Assembly: GCF_001625305.1 (NCBI RefSeq)
Contig: NW_017804009.1
Span: 2,347,815-2,411,814, forward strand
DNA: 64,000 nucleotides
Direction of reading: 5' to 3'
DNA from: Branchiostoma belcheri
Taxonomy: Eukaryota; Chordata; Leptocardii; Amphioxiformes; Branchiostomatidae
This document shows, in pieces, positions 1-11,943 of the stretch. Both the position numbers and the translations under genes were made by a program. Each line of letters opens with the position of its first letter. Positions within the stretch are counted from its first letter, which is position 1. The notes under the pieces were generated by a model. That model saw nothing but the letters and a program-made list of their open reading frames with translations, searched no databases and was not told the origin of the DNA.

Positions 1-263
1 CGTCCCCAAGATGAATCTTGTCCCCAACTAATAATATAACGTTGCACAACGGATCCTCATCATTTGTAAAACTCAAAACTATGTCGTCTTGGGTAAAAAG
101 CAGGTGTTGAAAAAGATAATGTCAAATCTATATGATTAATAATCGTAAAGTTTAGCCGGCGGGGCCCTTGTCATATGTTAGACAAGGACGCCAACTGCAA
201 TGCTCTGAAAGGAACGGTACAAAAAATTAGGTGTAGTTAATTCTACATTTGTCTTCCTAGTGA

Positions 264-453
264 GGTCGTGTGGCGTAACGAAAGAGCGCTCGGCTTAGTA
301 CCATGAGGTCCCGGGTTCGAATCCAGTATTGTGCCCTTGCGAAAGTGCCTTTCCCAAGGGCACAAGATTGGCAAGGTGGCATGTCAGGACTCAAATCAGG
401 ATCCTCTTGGTTTCGATTTAAGCACTCTGCCGTTACGCCACATACAGGACCCC
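264..453. mobile_element. Head-to-head inverted pair of tRNA-headed SINEs
   Basis: The + strand begins with a tRNA-like head (GTCGTGTGGCGTAACG, then B box GGTTCGAATCC at 314-324). From about 336 the sequence turns into the same SINE on the - strand, ending near 452 with the complement of GGGGTCCTGTATGTGGCG. The switch lies in the SINE body motif GTGCCCTTGGGAAAGGCAC, which is partly self-complementary. The two arms would fold into a long hairpin with a pol III head at each end. Confidence 0.75.
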
Positions 454-526
454 ACAAAATATGCAATTTCTTCCCCGAGTATATAAAAACTATCGTATAT
501 TGTTGTATACGGCAGATCCTTTTGGG

Positions 527-2368
527 CTCTGTAAAAATGAAAGCGTCCCCGACGGAGAAACGCCCGTCCGACGCCGTCCCTGCCCGTCCTTAGCGGGAAA
601 CGGCGTCCTGACCGTCCCAACACAGTTGGCAGCGTCCACAAACTCCCGCCGGACGGCCGTTCCAGAAATTAGTGACGGCACCCCGTCGCTCCCAGCCCGT
701 CCTTAACCGTCCGGCATGGAAACGGGCGTTTATTAATTAATTGACACCGGCACTGACGTGCTTCACGATGTTTCCCACGGGGTTTTAGGCCTCTAACGCA
801 CATGCGCCAAGTTTGAAGGCGCTAGATTTAACGGTTCTAACCGTCTGAGACCGGGCTGGCTGGGGGAACACAGTGCTCAGTCGATCTCAGTTTTTTTCCA
901 TTTTGTTGGATTGTGTGCAATTTTGGAGGATGGATTTCAGTCATACAAGCAGCTATATCTTCCGTCGACACTGCACACAAGTTTGGGCAACTCCAGCGAC
1001 TGACTAAAATGTCAAACGAGGTGTTCCAAGAATGTAAACAGCGGCCGCCAGAATTTCGGGGGTACATGAGACTGTTTCGGCGGTTTCTTTTCGAGGAGAC
1101 TCGGTAAGTGGACAAGAATTTTTCGTTGTCAAATGTTACAAAGGAACTGTGTAAGACGGTGTTACAATTGCTACATCAGAACATTAGTTAATTCCAGGGG
1201 CTGCTGAGAAGTTCGAGGTTATATTTTGTTGACGTCCTGACCCCGTTGAGTGCCCTCCCCACATTAAATTTTGTCACATGAGCCGCCGGGCTGGTAACGG
1301 AAATTTCATGCTGTTTTAACGCCGAAAAATAAAAAGACGCAGACGAACGATTTGTAGAATAAATGTGTACAATACCTGCTGTTTTAATAAGTAATGATGA
1401 TGCCGTAAAAAGGTACATGTCATGAAAAATCTTACACAAAATCCAGCAAGTTCGGCCGCTGCATGGAAAGTCCTGACGTCACGGCTGCCATCTACAAACG
1501 CAACCGTCAATGTTGTTTTCATACGAAATTTTCAAGACGCACAAAAACTACGTAGAATATAACTATACAATATACGAATTTTAATGAAGAAAGATGGTGA
1601 TGTTAAAATGTCCACTTAGGCAATATTTAACTTGTATTTTTTATTTTACACCCTGGCCCTTTATGTTTGTGTGCGCTCACAATGGCTGGTTATTTTCGCC
1701 GGACCATTTTCGCCGCATGTTCGCCGCTGTTTACAGCCGCTGTTCAACATTTGTTACTTTATATTCTTGACTAAGAAAATAGTTTTCGTTTTATCATGAT
1801 ATTCTCTATTTACTTCACTTGTATTTACTGTTACAATGTGGGCGGCCGCTACTTGATTCGATGCCAATCTGCAATTGTTTTCAACATTTTTCTACCTCCA
1901 TGTTTTCTATATATCGGCACCTTCTGTGACGGGACGCCGTCGGAAACGCCGTTCAAACCCCGTCGGAGCGGCAAGATCAAAATGTCCACAATGACTGAGC
2001 ACCCCCCAGAGACCCGTCCGGCCGTCGGACACGCCGTTTGGACCCCACCTGTGCCGTCCCAAGCGTCGCCCGGCCCCGCCCTGGAGCCCGTCCGGGAGCC
2101 CGTCCGGCAGCCCGTCCAGCAGCCCGCCCGGTAGCCCGTCGGAAACGGCGCCCAAACGCCTTAAGAAACGCCCGGACGCCGTCGAAAACGGACAGTTCTG
2201 ACGGCGTCCCAGGCGTTTGAGGCGTCCTGGCCCGTTTTTGGCCTTTGTGAAGGCGTCCGTTGCCCCCGTTTACCGCCAGGGACGGGCAGCCGTCCCAAAC
2301 AAACGGCCACTACAAACGGGCGTTTAAACGGGCGTTTCTCCGTCGGGGACGCTTTCATTTTTACAGAG
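527..2368. mobile_element. 1.84-kb inverted-repeat DNA element with GC-rich CCGTC-type subterminal arrays
   Basis: Perfect 41-bp terminal inverted repeats start CTCTGTAAAAATGAAAGCG at 527-567 and are repeated as the complement at 2328-2368. Just inside both ends lie GC-rich stretches (570-730 and 1920-2330) dense in CCGTC, GCCCGTC and CGGGCGT words. The middle (730-1900) is AT-richer and holds no recognisable transposase. Two degenerate copies of a roughly 190-bp segment start near 1316 and 1505. No target-site duplication is clear (GGG on the left, GTG on the right), so the superfamily is unassigned. Confidence 0.7.
1008..1104 (+). other. Candidate short coding exon inside the 1.84-kb element
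   Basis: An open frame from an ATG in good context (AAAATGTCAAAC) encodes MSNEVFQECKQRPPEFRG... and runs into a consensus donor (CTCG|GTAAGTGG) at about 1104. The base composition is coding-like compared with the surroundings, but the peptide is not recognised. It could be the first exon of a transposon-borne or host gene, or chance. Confidence 0.22.
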
Positions 2369-2958
2369 GTGATATACGCAGACGCCAAATGTATAGTAAT
2401 GGAGGACACGCCGTTACCTGAAAACAGTCTCCCGCTATTCCAAAAAAACTACCGTCGTGCAACAGAATGAAGATTCATCGTCTAATCTGCTGACAATCTA
2501 AAACATTCTTCGAAGGACGTCGGGCGTGAAAATGCGTCCCTATTTAGATCGCGAACGGAGGACTCTGTGATAAGGAGCCGAAATTAAGGTTTAGACTGTT
2601 CCACCGTGCACTATAAGATCATATCACTCTTCCAGTGTCTCCATGTCACGGTAACTATTACACCTTAATACATAATTCCGTCTGAGCAAGCTCACTGGAA
2701 CCTCAATATTCAACCAGAAGGCAGAAAGCCGACCTGAAATAAATGACATTCCAACCAAGCAGTGCTGATAAATGTTGCATAGGATGGGCATTAAAGACAT
2801 GAAGAAACAATGATTGTATTGCAGAGAATTCTGTTTACATTACTCGTACAAGTGCATGGCAACATCATAAAACGTACGTGGTCCATATGGGGTCAAAATT
2901 TTAGGCCAGATAGCAAGGTGAAAGCTACCACGCTGTATAACGGCTCATATCGTCTTTG

Positions 2959-3365
2959 GCGTCGTGTGGTGTAGTGGTACATCACTGGACTATGAAACGG
3001 GGAGACCTGGGTTCGATTCCGGGTCGTACCCGAACAAGTCCGAAAATGCGCCCCGACGTTGTACCCTTGGGAAAGGTACTTTACACGATTTTCCTCACTT
3101 CAACCAGGTGAAAATGAGTACCTAGCTTCGGCTAGGGACGTCCCTCGGATAGGACGTTAAATGGAGGTCCCGTGTTGGGTAGAGCCACAGTCACGCAACC
3201 CACCGCACTTATCGAAAAGAGTAGGGGATCTTCCCGGTGTGAGTGGTTCAAACCTTACAGTCTGGTCTCTGGATTGACATCTTTGAAAAGGTGATAGTCA
3301 CCTGTTATGTCAATCCTTCCACAGATGTGGTAAATCTTCATGAATAAATAAACATAAATAAATAT
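2959..3365 (+). mobile_element. Full-length tRNA-headed SINE
   Basis: About 405 bp. The A box is TGGTGTAGTGGTA and the B box GGTTCGATTCC in a tRNA-like head. The conserved body follows (TTGGGAAAGGTACTTTACACG, CTCACTT, AGGTGAAAATGAGTACC), and a 3' region with an internal inverted repeat (TTGACATCTTT... and ...TGTCAATCC). The tail is AATAAATAAACATAAATAAAT. This is the best reference copy in the window for reading the interrupted copies at 15-16 kb and 44.4 kb. Confidence 0.88.
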
Positions 3366-3989
3366 CAAAATATATTCCACAGACACCATACTTTTCAAAC
3401 ATCATAGTGAATATGCCACGTCAGGTGGTACCAACGTGTGAAATTTAGGGTTTTGGCCCATGGAAATTTGAGCCTGCAAATTTTTCTGATGCCATCCAGG
3501 CTGTGGTACAGTTGGGAAGTTCTTCAGGGCAGCAGACACGTAATCTTACGTCCTTTAGAAGTAATTGGTATTCCGTATACAGTGAGAGAGAAGTTACAGC
3601 CACTGGGGTACTCGTTATTGCGATGGCGCTGCGCACTCGATCAAACACACGCTCGACTTAATGCCTCTTCTGGAAGTTAGTGGCTATCTCCTCAATGATT
3701 AAGTTTCAAGCTGTCAATAAAGCTAAAGGAACAAAATACGACAGCTCTGGAGACGGTCGTAATGAGAAGACTGCTCAGGAAAGCAGCCAAGGATGAAGTA
3801 ATAAAGTGCCCGTCTTCTGCTGTTTAAGTGACGAGGTAAGCTGCCCTGGTACCCCCGATTCTTTTATTGATCGGTGTGTGTGTGTCAAGGCACAGTAAAC
3901 CTCACTGAGGCGGGGTCAGAAGCAGACGAACGAGAACTTCTCAACTCGTAGACCCTATCACAATACTGGGACTGACAGATACAAAAAAG

Positions 3990-4075
3990 TCCTTACATGG
4001 AAGAAGAAGAAGGTCTCCCGTGCTCTTACCCGAGCGTAGGGTGGTGCCCATCTCCATTTCGTAGCCCTTGGGCGA
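3990..4075. repeat. Copy of a segment shared with the element behind exon 1
   Basis: The stretch around GGTGGTGCCCATCTCCA ... GTAGCCCTTGGGC resembles the interior of the element at 32068-32319. No ends are visible. Confidence 0.45.
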
Positions 4076-4198
4076 CACACAATTGTACAATGCACTACAG
4101 CAGGGGGCTGGTCCGCTGGTAGTGCTGTGTGTTTGACCTTCCCACACTCTTTCTCATATGTGCTGAGTGCTAAGCAGAGAAAGAAGTGTGTACCATTT

Positions 4199-4298
4199 TT
4201 AAAGTCTTTGGTATGACCCGGCCGGGGTTTAAACTCACGACCTCCCGGTTACAAAGCGAGCACTGTACCAATTGAGCTATTGCTCCGGTCCACCGGTT
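4199..4298 (-). other. tRNA-like sequence (probable SINE head or tRNA fossil)
   Basis: Read on the - strand it contains AGCTCAATTGGTACAG (A-box-like), a TTTGTAA anticodon-like loop (TGT, Thr-like) and GTGAGTTTAAACCCC (B-box-like). The anticodon and T stems do not pair well, so it is not a convincing working tRNA. Confidence 0.4.
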
Positions 4299-4299
4299 A

Positions 4300-5415
4300 C
4301 ATGGTGTCTCTTCTAAATAGTATAGAAATGGAATAATACCGCAAGTTTGACAGGCCGTTACTTCCTTGTAATCCACTGATTCACGGTGACTATACTTCAA
4401 TGTTAATAATCACGAGTTATACAAAGTATCATTGTAAATATTAAAAATTCATCCAACATGCTTCATCTGTCGTTGTAGACATGATTCTTAACTTAATATT
4501 AATGATTATTAACTTTATGTTATTGTAAACAAGCATCGAAATTCAGCCTTGTACGTCACGGCTGCCAGTCATGCTGTTGTTGATACAAATAAACCAATAA
4601 ACAAAAAACGTCGCATCCAAAAGCATGCCGCTAGGTTCTCCTCTAGGTCACATCGTCACACCGATCAAATTCAAAGAAGATACAGTTTCTTTCTCGGGAC
4701 TTGCAAAATAATGGAACTCCCTTAACATGCTTTGCCTTCAAATACAATCCTTAAACCTCAAAATAAACATTCACTGCCATCTTTTGTCAAGTTATACGTC
4801 TGTCCTTTCACCTAAATATAAAATGTTAAGTGCAAAAAAAAGGATTAAAAAACGATGCTAATGTTGTAGAATGCAAAATCTCTTCCAAAGGTATGCAAAA
4901 AATGCGAAGAAATAAAAATGAATTCACCATACCATACTCTGTGTGTCATTTCCATTTCTTCACATCTATTTTTCTTCTTTTCCTTTGGGATTGATTTTGG
5001 CATTCTACGACATTAGTATCGTTTTCAAGTATTTTTTTTTTCAATTAACGACCCATTTTGCAGCTGCTTTGTACGATTTACAGTATGGTCGAAAACTTTT
5101 TTGGCAAACGGACGAAGATTCATGCACGAGTGGATGAAATCCATATAATCAAATCAACAAAGCCTAATTAAAATAAGTGTGATAGCCTGTATATGGTCTG
5201 AGTGATGAGGGAAGATCTATCTTCGTTTGTGAGAACTTGCTATACACAACAAAAGTCATTCCATCTAGCAACAACCTCTTTGATTTTGTGACTGATGGAT
5301 GTTTCTGTGGCACGGATAACCCTATTTTCTGACCATTATTCACCATTATTCACTGCAGGTCATAAATTCAATGATACACCTCCGTCATTCATTAAAACTC
5401 CAGGCATGCACACAA
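4300..5415. other. AT-rich intergenic stretch, nothing recognised
   Basis: No ORF, repeat boundary or RNA gene can be supported here. Confidence 0.5.
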
Positions 5416-5418
5416 TTA

Positions 5419-5975
5419 GGCCGTGTTCATATGAAGTCAGAGAAAGCGCTTTACACGTGGTTTCCCCAGAAGCCGGTTTCAAGTGGCCCCATCTGAACGC
5501 TCCAAATCACATTGAAAGCGCCTCGATCCCAAAACCACTTCTAGAGGTGGTTTCGAACCGGTTTTCCCGCATCGCGATTTGCGTCTGAACACAATGTGAT
5601 TTCAATGTGATTTTACCTGGTCATGGATTACGGGTGATATTTCTTTATTTAGATGCGATACCAAGTTTTACGTGATAGCAACTTAAAGAGCGGTAATGGT
5701 TAAATAATGTGTTCGTTCTAGGACGAGCTTTACCGCCTCTGACGGGACCACGTCGGCATTCGACCGAGATACGTTGGGGGGGGGGGGGGTAACCAGCAAG
5801 CAGGTCGTTGACCTCTGACATTAATAACATGCTACGTTGCGTGTTTGTATCAAACAACAATGAATGCAGTTTCGGAGAATCGTGATCGGGCACGGTTTGA
5901 AAGGAATGTATGGCACGTGGACCAGATGTGAGGAATGCGAGTTACTGGTTCTGGTGGTTTCATATGAACAAGGCC
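5419..5975. mobile_element. PIF/Harbinger-like nonautonomous element
   Basis: 557 bp. The inverted ends read GGCCGTGTTCATATGAA (left) and the complement of GGCCTTGTTCATATGAA (right), flanked by TTA on both sides (5416-5418, 5976-5978). A 3-bp TTA duplication and GGCC-starting ends are typical of PIF/Harbinger. It has no transposase ORF and includes a G run at 5776-5789. Confidence 0.72.
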
Positions 5976-6889
5976 TTAGTTGCATGTAGGTTAGGCTATC
6001 AGTACACAGATACTACATGTAACTATGAGAAGTGGAAATTTGTTTGATGACTTAGAAAAAACATGTTACAATTAAATACATCTGTAATTGAAACAGCGTA
6101 TTTTCAGTGCTTGTAGGTTTAAACTGTCAGTACACACACACTAACTATGAGTAGTGGAAATTGAATTAGAAATTAATTAGAAATAACATCTTAGACGATC
6201 AATCAATCAGATAGATCAGTAATTAAAACAGCATATATTTTTCAGTACCAAGGGTAGTTATAGGATCGCTTGGTTGAGTCTTATTCATGCATTAACACTG
6301 GTTTAGATTATGTTCTGTGATGTATTAGATTTAACGAGTACAATGTCAATAATTACGCCTAATAATTGTAATTAATCAACGCACATTGTATATAACTATT
6401 CGACAAACTGATCTTTTGCGCTGGAAGTTTTTTTTTTAAGTTGGAAAGTTTCCTACACCCAGAAACGAAAATTGATGTAACAGTGTAATGAGGGTGATTA
6501 TGATTGATAATGATTGTTACTAGATCTTTTTGGAAACATTAACGTGGTGCCGCTCCACAAGGCACCTAACTACACATGTAATCATCTTAGTTTCGCTAAT
6601 CTCTGAAAGGGCAAAAGACTAATGTTGAGTTGCAAATTTGCTAAAGAATATTCAATGAAGATCGGGTAGTTAGTAGTTCACCAATTCACCAATTCAATTT
6701 ATTCAATCCAACAAAATCGTACAAAAGCAGGAAATGCTAATTACAATTGGTTAAAAATCAAAACATGACAAGTACACAGAAACACACTGTATACAAATAT
6801 GTACAAACACCATTCAATCTACAACAGGAAATAGCAGACAGACTAGAAATAGTTGAAGAAGATGAATGACGGATGTGAGGTTATCTGTT

Positions 6890-7360
6890 TGTTTGCTTGT
6901 TTGTTTATTTATTTATTTATTTATCCAGGAAATACATATCGACTGATGGCGATTTTTTAGTTCTTTGGAGGAAACCCCAAAACAAAATGAGCTCAAGATT
7001 AAGAAAGGTATCAAAAACGTATGCAGATTGCAAATTGATACAAAATAACTTAAATAACATACATGATACATAAGATTATACTACCAAAATAAGAGAAACA
7101 ATATTGTAACCTTAACATCATATAACGTAAAACCAAGGTAGAACATAATACAATTAAATCAGGATTAAAATGAGGATTGAATTTGCATATGAAGGATTGT
7201 CAAGTACATACAGTTGTTTGAAGGCTGTTAGGGTTCTGGCTGTTTTTAGATGGTGTGGTAGTGTGTTCTACAGTGCCGCCCAAGAGGATGAAAAGACACG
7301 TCTTCTGTATTCAAGTTTAACTTTAGTTTATAAAATAACTAATGGATTTTTAAAGTAGAT
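6890..7360 (-). mobile_element. Probable retroelement 3' end (minus strand)
   Basis: It begins with GTTTGTTTATTTATTTATTTATCC, the complement of an (AAAT)n tail, followed by 3'-UTR-like sequence. No protein motif is readable, so the family is unassigned. Confidence 0.35.
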
Positions 7361-7429
7361 CAAAGTAAGCAGATGAAGATTTTGTTGACTAGAATGGAGC
7401 TGTACACATGCAATCCTCTTAGTAAAAGA

Positions 7430-7770
7430 CGGATGTGGGGTTTAAACATTACTGAATAATCTTTAAAGAAGATCGAGCAGTTAGCAGTTGAAGATGTAGA
7501 TGACTAGAATCGGGTCAAGTTGTGAAACAACATGTAAGCCTGCATGCGAGCGATCACATATATGCAAATTGTTTGAAAACCAAATCAATTTGGTAACCAA
7601 ATCAACCAACCGGATGTGAGGTTGAAGATTATACTTAATATTTAAAGAAGATCGAGTAGTTAGCAGTTGAATATGTAGATGACTAGAATCGAGTCAAGTT
7701 GTGCAGGAACATATGAGTCTGCATACGAGTGATCACATATATGCAAATTATAAGAAGATATATGTAAATT
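7430..7770. repeat. Two-copy tandem repeat, about 182 bp
   Basis: Copies start at about 7430 and 7612, with shared words CGGATGTG, TTTAAAGAAGATCGAG, AGTTAGCAGTTGAA and TAGATGACTAGAATCG. Fragments of the same unit appear near 6645-6690 and 6860-6890. Confidence 0.7.
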
Positions 7771-8218
7771 ATCGGTAGGTAAATCAAACGACCGTCACCG
7801 GCTTTTTGTCTACCACCAGCTCGCTGTGACGTCATGGCGATCGCTCGTATGCTGCATCATGAAATATAATATTCCAGTTTACACTAGGCACATAGATTGA
7901 AGTCACTTGAATTTTATAAAATAACAATCTTCAAAATGATGAAGAATGTTTGCTTGACGCTTAGCCAGAGACCTGCGTTCCAAAACGTTATCGCAACCTT
8001 ACTAACAGGACATATCTGAATACCATGCATAAGGACAATTCATTGATATAATGTATGGCATATTCCTGTATGTCATTAACCATGACATTTTATGGTATAT
8101 CGCTTAGTTAATGAAATGTATTCTGCCCTTTCTCTTGTGATATTTTATCATTGACGATGACTGCCAGAATATTTCCGTTTTATCGCCCTGAAATTGCATT
8201 GAACCCGGTAAGAAGCAT

Positions 8219-8526
8219 GTTGAGAAGCATCATCTTGTGTGCAAGTCAAAATCCACAAATACAGAAACTCGTAATTCAATAACGTTAGCGTTATATACTA
8301 AATGAAGACATGAATTATTTATAGCAACTACTAGTCTGGAAAAAAAAACTTGTATGGCAATTTCGCTGATGGTTGAGAAGCATCATCTTGTGTGCAAGTC
8401 AAAATCCACAAATATAGAAACTCGTGATTCAATTACATTACATACAAAATGAAGACATAAATTATTCATAGCAACTACTACTAGTCTGGTATAAAAAAAA
8501 ACTTGTATGGCAATTTCGCTGATGTT
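8219..8526. repeat. Tandem duplication, about 154 bp x 2
   Basis: GAGAAGCATCATCTTGTGTG recurs at 8222 and 8375, and both copies end in TTGTATGGCAATTTCGCTGATG. Divergence is low, indicating a fairly recent duplication. Confidence 0.85.
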
Positions 8527-8753
8527 AGGTTGATGCTAGTGTATGATTACCTTTTCCATTACGACCTGAGTCATACTTGGAGTGCGTCCAAGATCCTCTA
8601 ATGTGCTGTCAGTGGGCGGAAACCCGGATAGATATCACGGTTACCTTCATCTTCGGCAACAAGTGATTTTTCTTTATTGAAGCCCCGCGTAGTGACCGGA
8701 ACTGCAGACGGATTTACCTTCCTATATGACCAAGAATCCGGTTTATCTTTAAC

Positions 8754-9474
8754 CCGGTGTCACGGCGATTTCGCCCCCCCCCCCTCGTGATTTCGCCCTC
8801 GCCGGGGCGAAATCTCATGCGATTTTGCCCTCCCCTCGCCCCCTTGAGCAATTTCGTCCGCCAAAAAAAGTCACCTATTTCCTAAAAAAAAGTCCGTTTT
8901 AACCGCTTGACTACGATCGCAACCTATTGTAAATAGTTGTAATAAATACTGTTTTTAACTATGTTTAATATTGTAAAAATGTTGCTTTTGATATCTGTGT
9001 CAACCGTTTTAATAACCTGTGTTATTATACGGGGACCCTGCTACTCTGTATCGTACAGTCTGAAAGAAATAAACCAGTATTATTTAGTTCACAATTATTT
9101 CGAATAATTCTAATTATAGTATTTCGTTGAATTCAGGGAATTATGTTGGATGGAAACACTATCAAACTCATTTTACCAATGAAACTTTAAGCTCAAATCC
9201 TTCGTTGTTTAGATGCCTATGCTGTTGAGCATAGCAACAGGGAATACTTTCTTGCTTCAACTGGACCCCTAATGATATCGTTAGAACTGTTGATCAAATT
9301 TGTGTACCTGCTACACCTTTGGTTCGGTTTTAAAAGAGTTGACTAACTAAGGGGTGGGAGGGGGCGAGATCTCGGGGNNNNNNNNNNNNNNNNNNNNTCG
9401 CTAGCGATCTTACGGCTTATCCCCCAAGAGTGCAAAATCGCTGGGGGAGGGGGTCGAGATCGCTGTGACACCGG
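8754..9474. mobile_element. Inverted-repeat element with GATTTCGCC subterminal motifs
   Basis: Ends: CCGGTGTCACGGCGATTTCG (left) and the complement of CCGGTGTCACAGCGATCTCG (right), 721 bp. GATTTCGCC-like words recur in both orientations in the first 120 bp and near the right end. A 20-N gap lies inside. No target duplication could be settled. Confidence 0.6.
9378..9397. other. Assembly gap (20 N)
   Basis: A run of N within a G-rich part of an inverted-repeat element, consistent with a sequencing difficulty. Confidence 0.99.
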
Positions 9475-10378
9475 TATCCGGGTACGTTAAAATGAGCATT
9501 CCTTAAAATGACCACATCATGGCTGACATCACAATTACGTTGCGCAGTAGGGGCTCCAAAATGGGAAGTCCGTAGTTAATATCTTAAAAATCCTTTTTTT
9601 TTTCTCTTGAAAATTTTGGTCCATTTTGGAGACGTTTGGGCTAGAAGTAACAAGGTCTATACGTTCTTACCTTGGTTAAATTTTGTTTATTTCTCCAGTT
9701 AAGTAGGCATGATGAGAGACCTGAGTGATGAGGTCTTGCCTGCCCGTAGCGGATGGATACATGAGAAAATTAGGTCAAAAGTCGGGTTTGTTTACTGTTG
9801 TTAGCTGTTGTCAGAGTCTGATCTGGTCAACCCCCTGTTTTCTTTCTGTATTTGGGACGCAGACCCCTGTGGCTCTTCGGTTGCAAAATAACTTTTTAGA
9901 TTGAGATGATGACTTTCATGATGACTTCTTTCAGTATATTCAGCCCTAGGTTTCTAATTCTATGGCCAAACGTGATAGTAGCCCATCTATGGCGACACCG
10001 TAATTGGATCGGTCTGTGGTGACAATTCACCGCGATGATTAAAATCTGCAGAACGTTGTGTTCACGATTCAACAAGTGGTGAATTACTGTGAGGAAGCGT
10101 GGCGCCGGGCGCCTGGCCTTTGTGCCCGATAATTCCTGTGGAAATAAGGTGGAGACGTTAACGCCTGATTCTAGCCGCCGAATGGGGATTGCATTTCCCC
10201 TGTAATGTCGGTTGGTTTCCTTTTCACTTACTTCTTATCTCGTGTAACACTTATACGTGGACATATCTGAGCTATAGGACATTATTATTGCAAACCATGA
10301 GCGCAGACATCAAGTATCGACCTTCGTGCTACATAACCGGACTCATGTAGAAGATAGGCTCTTAAAGGTTAGTAACTG

Positions 10379-11175
10379 CAGGGCTCGTGTTGTGTCCCAA
10401 ACCGTGCCCGTCCCATTCCGTGCCTGAGCGGGCACAGAACGGGACACAGCCTGACTGTCCAGAACCGTGCCCGGAAGTGCTGTCAATCATAGTGTTTGGC
10501 GTGAACCTAATCATAATTATACGCCCACGATTTCTTTTATGACTAGATTACGTGAGATTTTGCGAGTCTGTGTGCAGCATGTGCTTTCGAAACGCAGTTT
10601 TCTCACAACTTAGTCTTATGTTTGGTCGACATGAACTTAGATAACAATATACAGAGACTAGTTAATACAATACACATGTTATGAGACCTGTGTTCAGTCC
10701 CCTAGCACACAAGCTTAAATAATACGTGTCCAGAACAGTGTGCGGTCAGGCAGGGTTCTGGATAGTCTCCCGCGTGTCCCAGAATGTAGATTTTCTCCAG
10801 GCACGGTTTGGGACAGTCCTCGCGTTTCCCAAACTGTGCTCAGTCCCGAGGCACGGTTTGGGACAAGGCACGGTTTGGGACACAACAGCTCGAAATACAG
10901 GGTACATGTGCACCTTAGTGCACCCAAATTTGGAGCTGTGCATGCACGCAATGTTTTTCTGTGGGTGCACCACTGCACCTAAATATTTTCATAGGTTTAC
11001 ATATGATAAATGTGTGGTAGTATACAGCATATTCGTAAATTCGTAAATAAGTGTCAGAAAATTATAAAATCATTGTAGAAGTACTTTTCTTTAGAAATCA
11101 AACATTTCCTAACATTCTACTTGTTTTATCTCACATGGTGCACCCCAATTTTTTTGTGCACCCATGTTTCTAGGT
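10379..11175. mobile_element. hAT-like element, copy 1, interrupted by a 500-bp insertion
   Basis: It starts CAGGGCTCG, is broken at 10388-10887, resumes GCTCGAAATACAGGG and continues through GTGCACC-rich sequence shared with the copies at 26.8 and 32.5 kb. Its right end is missing. Confidence 0.65.
10388..10887. mobile_element. 500-bp element nested in the hAT-like copy, with 5-bp target duplication
   Basis: Ends TGTTGTGTCCCAAACCG and its complement, flanked by GCTCG on both sides (10383-10387 and 10888-10892). The 5-bp duplication and TG...CA ends fit a solo LTR. However, the 21-bp terminal inverted repeat and several further copies of the CACGGTTTGGGACA motif in both orientations look more like a foldback DNA element. 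Confidence 0.72.
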
Positions 11176-11194
11176 TCGTGAATGTGTGACATTA

Positions 11195-11389
11195 TGCTGA
11201 GGTCACAATTCCAACACGGGTCCCGGCCGGGCAGCTTTTGGGAACAAAAAGTACGATATAAAAGGCAACAAAACACAGTTTTAAAAATAATCAAGGGCAC
11301 TATTTCTGTAAAATCTTGATATGAATTGTTAATTTTTCGTTCATACAGACAGCCCGGCCGGTCCCAGGTTTGGAGATGTGACCAAAGCA
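11195..11389. mobile_element. TTA-flanked inverted-repeat element, copy 1
   Basis: 195 bp; ends TGCTGAGGTCACA and the complement of TGCTTTGGTCACA, with an inner CCCGGCCGGGC motif in each arm. It is flanked by TTA at 11192-11194 and 11390-11392. It is the reverse orientation of the copy at 32068. Confidence 0.75.
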
Positions 11390-11943
11390 TTACACTCGTA
11401 TATGCCCCCCTCCCCTTCCTACCGGAGCAGATATACAAGCATTTCCAGCTTGCATTGATTATGCTTACGGTGCACTATTCATCGCATAAAATCGTTAAAG
11501 AAGCCGACCAACCTGATATATCTGTTTTATATCTGTTCCACTAATTTGCTGAACCGTGAAATACATATGGTACTAGTGTCGTACTTGTCAATTTATATGG
11601 GTGCGCAAATCGAAATGTATCAGGGAAAATGTTACTGTGAGCATTACAACATGTTGAGTTTGGCAAGTTCTTGCAGAAGCAGTTGTTGTTTGGCTGTTAC
11701 TGTAGGTCAGCGAATTTTAGTTTTTCTTCTTCTTCTTCTTCTCCTTGCCCAACATTATGGTAATGATGACTCTGGCATGTTGGAGTGCGCTGGTGCCATC
11801 AACGCTCGTGCTCCCGCTCTGCACATTGTTACAAAATTAATCCAGTATATAAAACGAAGTCCAAGTCCATAATTCAGTCTCATAGTCCTTTTCCGTAGCC
11901 TGGGTCCAACTTCCGTAAGGGGGCCGTAGTGTAGTGCTAAGAC

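Noticed and set aside
1907..2155. Frames rich in GLPDG or ARPGARP repeats
   Set aside because: They are translations of the CCGTC-rich array of the inverted-repeat element.
4199..4298. A functional tRNA-Thr gene
   Set aside because: The anticodon and T stems do not pair; kept only as a tRNA-like fossil.
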